Source: Owenia fusiformis
Lineage: Eukaryota; Annelida; Polychaeta; Sabellida; Oweniidae
Length of the DNA: 64,000 nt
Assembly: GCA_903813345.2 (NCBI GenBank)
Contig: CAIIXF020000006.1
Coordinates: 32,899,524 to 32,963,523 of the forward strand
Direction of reading: 5' to 3'
The notes beneath the pieces are model-generated. The model was not told where the DNA came from, ran no database searches, and saw only the letters and a list, made by a program, of their open reading frames with translations. The position numbers and the translations under genes were made by a program. Shown here in pieces: positions 49,501 through 61,500 of the stretch; positions within the stretch are counted from its first letter, which is position 1, and each line of letters starts with the position of its first letter.

Positions 49501-52500
49501 CACAACATTATTAAAACAAGTATTTCAGATGTCTGAACTTAATCTTATACACATTAATTGTCTTTTATAATGCAATTTTCATGAGTAACATGGATGTTTA
49601 TTGTTTATTGGGGTTCACATTTCATTCAAAAAATCTGTCAGGCACTGGGGTACACACTTTTCCTGTCCCATCAAAAGTTGCCTACCCATGCAGATTACAA
49701 AAGCTATCTAGATCCCCCAATGATTTGAGTACCTGTACACCAAGGCATTCATCCTTCTGTATGATCCAATCTGTATATTGCCATACCAGGGTGTGGTCAC
49801 TTAAACTGAAGAAACAAACAAAACTGAATTTTATTTAACATACATGTAGAGCAAAAAAACAGGAGAGCTGGCTTATGGAAACTCTGTTTGCCAATTGAAA
49901 AAATTTGGTTTTGCAGGTGTCCCGATAAATCTTGTCTACAGGTTTCCAGTCTAAGCATTACAGGAATTCATCTGAAATTTCCATGGGTGATTCTGCGTAT
50001 GAAACTTAAGGTCTGATTAGTTTTGGGCATTCTGGGTAAATTTTATGGAGGCCATTTTTTGGATTTTCTGTCCTGAAATCTTGTCTGTCGAGGCATGTCT
50101 CCAGATTTCCAACCAAACCGTTTAAGGGATTCATCTGAAATTTTCAGAGATGTTTCTAAGTGTGACAGTTTAGAACTGATTGGTATTTGGGCAATATTGA
50201 TAAATGCTTAAGTGGCCATTTTGGATTTTCTGTCAAGGCTCGTCTACAGGTTTCCATTTCATAAATTCATCTGAAATTTCAGGTATGTTTCTACATGAAA
50301 GCTTACTGATTAGTTTTTGGGCATTCTGGGTAAATGTTAATGTGGCCATTTTGGATTTTCCGTCCTAAAATCTTGTTTGTCGATGCTTGTCTACAGGTTT
50401 CAAGCCAAACCATTTCTGGGTAAATGTTAAGGTCAGGGTGCGCTTTGATGAAATTTCATGACCATATGCTATTTTCAGATAAGCATAACTCCTTCCACAC
50501 TATAGTGTATTTATTGCATCAATATTCGTAACATTAATATATTCGGTTTTTACCCCACGGAGTAAGTTAAACCAAACATTAACAAAACCAGTTACAACAA
50601 ATGGTACCTACTATCCCACATATAATTGACTGTCTTACACAACAAATATGTAAAATGCTTCAAAACTGTATTCGACCCGATCAAATATAAATTTGATAAG
50701 TATTTTAAATATGTGCTATGCCAAGTACCATTCGTATTGGGTAAACATTCATTTGTGGTAAACATATTAATTTGTGGGGTAAGTCACGTGACTTACCGAA
50801 TGCTTTTATATAAACCAATGTTCACTGTTTTGATGTGGGGTAAGTCACGTGACTTCGACCATGTGACTTGCGCCATCTATATATTCAAAGAGCTCTGGTG
50901 TGATTCTCCAATCGCGAAAACGGATCTTCTATTAAGAAAGGATCGCTTGTAGACTCATGCCTGTTGTAATGATCTAATAACTTCTCAATTTCCTCTCTGA
51001 ATTGTGAATATGAATCGTATTCAAATTCTTTTTCCTCGCTTGTTTCATCCATTTTGAAATAATTTCTACGTCACTGGTCACGTGATTTACCGAATGGTTT
51101 TATGCCACATGCAGCATGTGTCATTTATGTGGGGTAAGTCACGTGACTTACCCCATATAATTTTATGCGAAAGTACATGTCATTAATTATGTGGGGTAAG
51201 TCACTATATGTCCGTGCTATTTTGTACTCTATGATTGTTCGGTAAATGAACATTGTTTGTTCTAAAGTGTATTTGTATTTGATGCGTGTTCTAAATATAT
51301 TTGTCAACCGTCTTTGTTCGTGTGTGTACATGGACTTCAATATGCGATATTTTACCAAACACTGAATAACAAAAACCGCATATACAAGTGCATTTACCGC
51401 ATATAAAGGTACATAAATCAAATATAAATGTGTAAAAACAAACAAATTTAGTACGTGTTTCGAATTATTTTAATAGAGTGGAATATCGAATGGTTGTAAT
51501 CAAATACAAAAGTGTGAAAATCGAATAAAGATGCAGAAAAGATTCCATACCACACATCGTCTACATCTTTCATTCTTGCACAAAAGATGCATTAGTGTAC
51601 CTAAACTATATCGACCTATCGATAGAGGTTTTAAAACGTGCCACTATTGTGGACGGATGGACAGACAGATGGACAAGTGAGTGATTGCAAAAGCTCACCA
51701 TGTGAGCTAACTAGAACATTCAAGTGGTTTGTTTTTCAAAATGTCTTGTTCTATTTCAAACAAGTACTTCAAACCTTTCCTTTAAAGTGATACATCAATA
51801 TGATAACATTTTACAGTAGATTTCCTACTGAAATGTTATATAAAATATGTTGACCCCTTCCATCATATAGGGTCAGGTGATATGGCACTAGTCAAGAACT
51901 TAGCAAGAAATATAGTATTTATATTCTTAGCAAAGAATTTTTTGAAGATATATTTAAAGTCTGAGACTTACCTCGATAAATATTGCACAACATATTCTAA
52001 ACCAGGAAAAAGAACATCAGTCACTTCACCATTCGTCAATCTGTAACACACAAGTTAGTTTTGCTAAGAAATATTACATATTTATTCATACACAATACTT
52101 ACAAGTATAATGAGGCCAATTACAGTTGTGGCATGTTTAGAAGCATAAAACAAGCCATTCATATTTTGACAATTCAATTTCACCACTATTTAAATACAAC
52201 TTTGGGTGATCATTTATTTGTCTTTTGTGAGATAAATTCATATCTATATTAGCTTCACAGCAACTCTCAGGAGAAGTAAATCTCACTGAACAAAATATTT
52301 CATTAAATCACTTGATTTTATCAGAGAAAAGAGAGGGGAGTAGTATTATTTCATTATGGTACAAACCAAATGATAATTGAAAAGGTGATTGACAGTAATG
52401 TCTCTAAAGCATTTGAGAAGTTTAACAAAAACTGGCAGATGTCGGATATACACAATACATGAAACCTGCTCATTGTCTGTATTTTAATACATAGCTTACT

Positions 52501-55500
52501 GAATAAATAAAATAAATAAATAATAAGAAAGGCCACCATTTTCAAAATGGTTGATCACTAGCCAAGTTGTCATCAGAAGAAGTAATATGCTTTTAAGTAG
52601 CAACATATAAAATTCTTAAAAAATGGCCAATGCTTGCCATTTTGTAAATGGCCGCTTACTACCCAAAATCTCATAAGACAGTATGCAATCCTTACTAGTA
52701 TTCACATATCAAATATGAACAAAATCACTCTATTACTTTTTGAGTTATAATAAAAAATGTAAAATAACACACATAAAAATGATGGCCATTTTTCAAAATG
52801 GCCGACTACTCCCCAAAGTTTTATTAGACAATGTGCTTAAAGTATTCACATATCAAATATGATTAAAATCGCTCAAATACTTTTCGAGTAGTAAAAAATG
52901 TAAAAATGACAGCCATTTTTGAAATGGCCGCCTACTACACGAAGTTTCATGAGACAGTGTGCAAGGCTCATGAGTATTCACATATCAAATATGAACAAAA
53001 TCGCTTCACTACTTTTCAAGTTATAGTAAATAAAAAACATAAAAATGGTGGCTATTTTTTCAAAATGGCCGCCTACTACCCAAAGTGTGTGTGCCATGCC
53101 TATAGTATTCACATACCAAATATGAACAAAATCGCTCCACTACTTTTTGACTTACAGTTAAAAATGTCAAATAACACACATAAAAATGGCAGCCATTTTT
53201 CAAAATGGCTGCCTACTACCCAAAATGTCATTAGACATTGTGCCATGCTTAAAGTATTCACATACCAAATATGAACAAAATCGCTCCACTACTTTTTGAC
53301 TTACAGTAAAAAATGTTAAATAACACAAGTAAAAATGGCGGCCATTTTTCAAAATGGCCGCCTACTACCAAAAATGTCATTAGACATTGTGCCATGCTTA
53401 AAGTATTCACATACCAAATATGAACAAAATCGCTCCACTACTTTTCAAGTTACAGCAAAAATCGTAAAATGCCGTGCAAAGGCAGCCATTTTTCAAGATG
53501 GCTGGCATGTATTTCTTCTATATTTACATTTCTAGCTTAATCAATGACCTGTATAACTTTTTTACATTTAAAACATATTGCTATTACAGTTTTATATGCA
53601 GTACCCAACTTACTGTAAAATCGGCACTAAAATGGCCGCCATTTTTAAATGAGCAGCCATTTTGAAAATCGGTTTTCGAGCAGAACTTCTACCCCAATTA
53701 GGTATATGTGTACAAAATATGAACAAAATCGGGCCAACGGTATTTGAGTTATTGCCCGGCTGGACGGACAGGTGGATGTACGTACGGATTGATGGACAGA
53801 CGGACGTATGGAGGCATTCCCTATATCCCTCCGAACTTCGTTCGATGGGATAATAATTATATTATAATTTGAGGTTACACTTAAAATCAAGGTGGAAGGA
53901 GGTGAGAAAGTAAATTATTACAGGGGCAAACAGGATCAATGGAACGAGCTCCTCCACAAATCAATAATCAGAATATTAAACTACTCGAAATTGAACAACA
54001 TGCTAACTACAATGAACAATACTCAAGGAAATCAAATATCAAAATTACAGGTGTAAAGGAAAAGGATGATGAAGTTTGTAGCCAGACAGTTCGTAAAATA
54101 GCCACTGACATCAGTATTGAGCTTGAAACAGAGGACACAGATGCATGTCATAGGGTTGGAAGGAAAGTCGACGCCAAAAACGATGCCTCCACAAAGCCAA
54201 GGTCAATAATTGTGAGGGGGATGCGGCGATTTATAGTAAAAGCATTGACTTTTGCATGTCAGTGACGATGCACCTTTTTAATAGATCTCATATCTTAGAA
54301 GCATATCAGTTCAAAGAAATCCTAGAAGACCTATCATATTTTACCATGTTGTGTGCCTATTCATTTAGCAATTCAACTAAACTTTCTCCAGTCGTGTTAT
54401 AGACCAGTGAATAAATGTTTCTAGTTATTGTGACATCATATATCATATTAGAATAGTTGATATAAATGCATTTCCCCATATTATTTTACAATAAATGAAA
54501 TGTGTAAATTAAGGAATGATACACATTTAATAAAACTTAACTGGCCGTTTTATGTTTGCATGATAAGAGAAGACCATGTGCATGTATTTGTGAGGGTTGT
54601 CTTCATGAAATGCTGCTTTATTTACCTTTTCCAGACTTGTAGAGCATTTGCATGTTGACCATTGTAGCGATAAAGAAGTCCTAGTGCATGGAAGCGCTCA
54701 TGTTTTTCTAGCAACTCAACACAATCTGACAGTTTGCAGACACTCTTTCCAATAAACATTAACAGCTTAGAAGGATCTAGCTCTGCATATAGTTTCAATA
54801 ATGCTGTGTCTATCTCCTGGAAATACAAGGATCAATCAACAGTCTATAAAGGCTAAAATACTATACAAATATTGAATGATGTTATGTGCAATACCGGGAA
54901 TATATATGCGGACAATATAGTGAAATTTTGGACACAGGGCCGAAGGCCGAAATGACATTATTGTAAAGCCTACCATACAACAATTGTTCGATTTTCCAGC
55001 ATCAGCTTTATTCTCCTCAAGATAACTCATCAAGAATTCCTTATATGTTTTGATAGTAGTGGCATCATTGCGTGCAAGTTGTCTCACGTCAGCAATATCA
55101 TGAAGAGATGGGACAGAACGAGTGAATGAAGATCTCTGTGGCATGAGGAATGGGTAAAGACTGATCAGCTGAAAAGAATTAACATATAATATACAGTAAA
55201 TGGACTGTAGAACAATTTGTTTAAATTAGAACGTTCGACATTAACGTATCCTACCATTAAATTACTGTACATCCAAACTCCTTAAATACTAAACAAGTTG
55301 AAGGATCATATATACCTCTAATGAACGAATGAACTTGTTAAAATATTGGCTGTGTTTAATGAAATTACCTGAAGAAAATATGCTCAATAAATCATATTTG
55401 TATGACCTTGAAATGAAGGGTTTAGGTTACTCTGGCACTTGGTCCAGTAAAATTATTGATATATTAAAACAATGTGATTTAGTTTCTCATTGGTTGACTC

Positions 55501-58500
55501 AAAATGTTCAAGAGGATTATATATTCATTCAAATGATCACAAAGAAATTAAAAAGTAATTATGCACTTCGATGGAAACAGGATATTCTTACTTTTCCTGT
55601 ACTTAGGACCTATATAAAATTCAAAAATACTTTCACCAAAGAATCATATTTAAACATTCAAAATAATAAAAAGTATAGACATGCATTAACTAGGTTCAGG
55701 ATGAGTTCACATAAATTACAGATAGAAGTTGGGCGGTACTCAAAATACAAGAACACAAATGTGTACAAAATGTCCCCACCAAGTGGTGATCCCGTCAAAT
55801 GGTTATCCTGAAAATGAGTAGACAAGACTTTACCAACACAATTTGAGGACGGAAAATCCAAAGTGGCCACCTTAAAATTTACCCAGAATGCCCAAAATTT
55901 AGTCACTTCTAGATTTTCATACGAAGAACCACCCCTGAAAATTTGAAATTGATCCGTCACACAGTTAACCAGAAAACATGTAAACAAGACTTTACAGACA
56001 AGATTTCAGGATGGAAAATCCAAAATGGCTGACTTGACATTTACCCAGAATGCAAAAAAACTAATCAGATGTAGATTTTCATACAAAGAATCATCCCTGA
56101 AAATTTGAAATTGATCTATCAAACCATTCACCTAAAAAGCGTAGACAAGACTTTACAGGCAAGATTTTAAGACGGAAAATCCAAAATGGCTGTCTTGACA
56201 TTTACCCAGAATGCAAAAAAACTAATCAGTTCTAGATTTTCATACTAAGAATCATTCCTGAAAATTTGAAATTGATCTACCAAACAGTTTACCTGAAAAC
56301 GAGTAGACAAGACTTTACAGACAAGATTTTAGGACGGAAAATCCAAAATGGCTGCCTTGACATTTACCCAGAATGCCAAAAAACTAATGAAATCTAGATT
56401 TTTGTACTAAGAATCATCCCTGAAAATTTGAAATTGATCCACCAAACGGTTCACCTGAAAACGCGCAGACAAGACTTAACAGACAAGTTTTTAGGACCAA
56501 AAAATCCAAAATGGCCAACAATAAAAAAGTCCTTATGAGTTTTTGCTGATTTCTTTTTACAAAATTATCACATATAACTACTGTTAACAATAAAGTAGGC
56601 TTTTACAACAAAGTACATCTGAAATTATTTATAAAGCTACTAAATAGTTAAAGTATGAAAACTCAAAAACACCATTCAATATGATACAAAGTATTATCGC
56701 GCGCTAACTTTTCTTAAGACATTCAAAATGGCTGACATGACTGAGCTAGCAGGTCCAAAACCTAATCAGATCTAGAATGAAGTGAGCTGAACAAGATGTT
56801 AAAGTTTTAAAAGCAACTGTGAAGCAGTTTTTCTTAAAGTTTGCAGACAAGGATTTTAGCATTTGACTAAAAGCACATGTATTATTGATACATCACACTG
56901 ATATTCTGTTATCATACCCTGACATGTGAATCTTATGTAAAGTAGTTTTGTAATATGTAGTTGTAGTTTGTAGTTTTTTGTACACTGTTGTGACTGATAT
57001 GTCATTTACATGACATGGTTATTGAGTCAATAAAAGATATATACCCCTAGAGCATATTCTATTACCTTGACCCTATAGAATGCCAAAACATGAATATATT
57101 TGTAGTCATATTCAAGCCCATGTGGCAGTTAGTACAATGATTTTGGTATCTATGGCTAGGTTTGTATGGTCAATTTGTCTTAACATAGATAAAAATTGTT
57201 AATGCCTTTATTTATTACATAAGGAGCTCAATCCATGACTACAAGTCTTTCCCGAAATGGTTTGCCATGTGGTTGCCCTGTTGTGACTGAATTGGGGCAG
57301 GAGAGATTCAGTTGAATGACAGGAGAGATTCAGTTGAATGACTGAATTAGGGCAGTAGAGATTCAGTTGAATGACTGAATTGAGGCAAGAGAGATTCAGT
57401 TGAATGACTGAATTGGGGCAAGAGAGATTCAGTTGAATGACTGAATTAGGGCAGGAGAGATTCAGTTGAATGACTGAATTGAGGCAAGAGAGATTCAGTT
57501 GAATGACTGAATTGGGGCAAGAGAGATTCAGTTGAATGACTGAATTGGGGCAAGAGAGATTCAGTTGAATGACTGAATTGGGGCAAGAGAGATTCAGTTG
57601 AATGACTGAATTGGGGCAAGAGAGATTCAGTTGAATGACTGAATTGGGGCAAGAGAGATTCAGTTGAATGACTGAATTAGGGCAAGAGAGATTCAGTTGA
57701 ATGACTGAATTGGGGCAAGAGAGATTCAGTTGAATGACTGAATTGGGGCAAGAGAGATTCGGTTGAATGACTGAATTGGGGCAAGAGAGATTCAGTTGAA
57801 TGACTGAATTAGGGCAGGAGAGATTCAGTTGAATGACGGCTTATGGATCATGTAACAAAACCACAAAGGCTAAATGTGTCAGCCAAACTTTGTGTACCTC
57901 TCTGACATCCAATCTTCCAGTTTTAAAGAGCTCCCTACACTCATCAAAATGCTGTTGTGCAAATTCTATGAATCCAGCTTGTTGCTGCAAACGCCTATAC
58001 ATCTACAAATAAGCAAGACAAATCTTAAGTATTCAAGTAAAGGTACAAATGGACACTCATGTAAACTTCAAACCACATGTTAAACTGTAATGTTCAATTT
58101 GATGATGTTAACTGCATCCTTGGGTTCAACTATAATGTTCAATTTCATCATGTTTACTTCATCCTGGGGTTCAACTATAATTTTTAATTTGATCATGTTT
58201 ACTTCATCCTTGGGTACAACTATGAGGTTCATTTTGATCATGTTTCCTTCATCTTTAAGTTCGACTATACGGTTCAAATTGATCATGTTTACTTCATCAT
58301 TGGGTTCAACTATAAGGTTCAATTTGATCATGTTTTCTTCATTCTTAGATTCAACTATGGGGTTCAATTTGATCATGTTTACTTCATCATTGGGTTCAAC
58401 TATAAGGTTCAATTTGATCATGTTTTCTTCATTCTTAGATTCAACTATGGGGTTCAATTTGATCATGTTTACTTCATCATTGGGTTCAACTATAAGGTTC

Positions 58501-61500
58501 AATTTGATCATGTTTTCTTCATTCTTAGATTCAACTATGGGGTTCAATTTGATCATGTTTACTTCATCATTAGAACGTGTAACTTAACCTTTCTAGTAAT
58601 TACCCTCTGAAACTGTTCCCTTGTTAAGCCAACTTTCTTAGCATTCTTTGCTAAGGCAAGAGCTTCTGAGACCCTTCTGTCAGCCAATAGAGAAGTAACC
58701 TACAACAAAACATGAAATTATTTTATTAAAAGCTTATAGCTAGCATAAGACAACAAAAGGCAACAAAATCTCACTTAAATAAATGTGTGATGTTCTATAC
58801 TATACTATTCCTACAGGCTGATGTATCTTCGCAGTGACTTCAACCAATGAACCCTAGAGTTTTATTCTGCAATTGCAGCTTTTATATTAAATGGTGAGCA
58901 ACACCAAATGAGTGTTCGATTTGCAAAATGATATGCATCACCCTTTAACCAGAAATCAGCAACTCCACGGAGTGGCAAATCCCACCAAAAAAAACATGTA
59001 AATAAATTTATTAAGCAGCCATCTTGAGCTCCCTTGTCCCTAGGTAAGTATCAGCATATAAAATTTGAACCAAGTCTGTCCACTGTCCAGATTGTGGCTT
59101 TTACAAAAAATGGTGGCTATTTTGAAATTCAGCTGCCATCTTGAAATTTTCTTCTTGAGCAGAGCTTCTTTGTCCTTAGGCATCAGCATATAAAATTTGA
59201 ACCAAATCCATTTACTGATATTTGGAAAATCAAAGATTAAAAACTTTTAATGACAAATGGTGGCCATTTTGAAAACTTTTTTTTAGCAGAGCCACTTTAT
59301 CTCTAGGCATCAGTACATAAAAAAAACAAATCTGTCCACTGTCCAGATTGTGGTTTTTGACTTTGAGAAGGTCATTGAAGGTCAAATCTTTTTTTGACCT
59401 TGAGAATGTCATTGAAGGTCATATTTATAGCCAGCCGCCACCAAAAAAACGGAGACCATAACAATATTTCACCACTTCTTGGCGGTGACTCAATTGCACC
59501 ACAAAGTAGAAGGTAAATATGAAATTATCTCTGAAGAAATGTTGATGAGTGGGTTTTCTGGAATGGTAAAACCGAGTGTCAAGATTTATCATAATATTCC
59601 TAAAATGGTAGTAGAACTGGTAGGATTGGAGTTATCAGAGATTTCAATGTACAGTATACAAATACAAATGACAGCCATTTCATATTTAGCAGCCTTTAAA
59701 GTTCTGTGAAAACCTGTAAATATTTACCTGCTTCTCCCAGGCAATTGGTACAAGCGCATATATTTCTTTTAGTGATGCAATGAAGACTCGACCCTCATAT
59801 TCATCAAGGTATATGCCACCTTGGTATGGAATACTCTGTTTCTGTTGTTGGTCCAATATGCTAAATGAAAAAAACATTTAAAAACATTATAACCATAAAT
59901 GCTCACATAAAATTTTGCACCATGCATACTTTCTCTCTGAAGTGTAGTCATTAGAAGCATCCATTCACCTGATTTCAAATCTGAAATGTTCTGTGCTGGT
60001 TGTACACATATTCCATACTTCCATTAATTATAAAGTTTATCAGCTATAATCCAAAGGCCTTAAAAATGTGATTACACCAATTGACTTCACATTTTATGAA
60101 ATTCATCCAGTATTTCAAAATGTTTAATAGTCTTTCTTCCGACTTAAAGAAGTAGAAACTCCCTTTAAAACTACATAATTGCATCGTGATAGTTTAAATT
60201 GGACCATCAAAGCAATAGTGCAAGGTGTTACTAGTTATCCCTTAAATGACATTTAAAATTTTCCATTGTTTAATGGTAAACATAGTAGTTTGAAGTAAAG
60301 CTCAGGGTTTACCTGTGCACAGTTATGAATTCACTGTCAAGGGCTACTATATAAGGATGGACATAACAGTATGATGACACAGATTCACTCCATTGCAGTG
60401 GAGGTCTTTGGGAGACCCCTTCAGTTGTCACAAACATGCCAAGTCCACTAGGACCACTCAATAAAAATTCCTCCTTAAAGAAAAAGAATCATATCATGAA
60501 TATGTTTTAAATCAATGCTTTTTAATGTTTCAGCTACATTAAACGTTAAAGTTGAACCTGAAGGAGTAAGAAACCACTCAGATGTACAGATGGATGGTCA
60601 GACAGATAGGCACATATGCCTTGGCTGACAATGTGGCCCCACTCATTGAGGTATGGTAAGGACATAAAATTAATGATTACATTTCCCAATGCAAAATACC
60701 AACGGGTACATTCATTATGCCTGCCAATAGAAAGTGCCCCTTTAAACAATCTAGTAGCAAAAAGGTATATATTTGCTCACCTTGCTTATTCGCTGCACAA
60801 ATGGTTTGACTGCCTCAGAATCATAAGGGAACAAATCAGTGCTATTGGCTGTATCATAGTTCACTATACTGTATTGTGTACTTAATGCTGCACAAACAAA
60901 TGTACCATCCATTGACTGAAAATACAATACACTCATTAGTTGAGCAAATGAGGGTCAAAAGAATGGCACTAATTGCCTAAGAATTAAAATATACTATATG
61001 TACCAGGAGGGAAAAGTTTCTGGAATAAAGATGTAATTAAAAATAATTACAGATGTCTATCTAGTCTAGTTACAAAGTGAATTAAATAGGGCTCTCATGA
61101 ACAGGGAGCAATTTCTGAGTCCAAGATGATCATTTACCTCAAATTACCTTTCTGAAAAATCAATATAGCTTTCAACTTTTACCTCCTTGAAGCACACTTA
61201 CTAGGCATGTAACTAGATGATGGCAACTCCGCGGAGTAGCAAATCCCAACGAACAAAATATCAATTATACTCCTTCCAATCAATTATACTCATTACTTTG
61301 GTTAATATTGAAAAATTTAGATTTTAGAATTGCGAATTCCTGCAAAGCAGCCATTTTGAATTTTCTGAGGTACAAATCTGAAAAATAATACCATAATTGT
61401 GATCTACTCCAAAATTCCTTCAATTTGAGTATTATATAGCCATACGTTGAAGGGATCGAAAAATTATTGCGAAATCGTACATTAGATGGCCATTTTGAAT

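Noticed and set aside
57446-57652. Gene for a PQFSHSTESLL repeat peptide
   Set aside because: It is a product of the 33-bp minisatellite within an intron; no flanking exon continues it.
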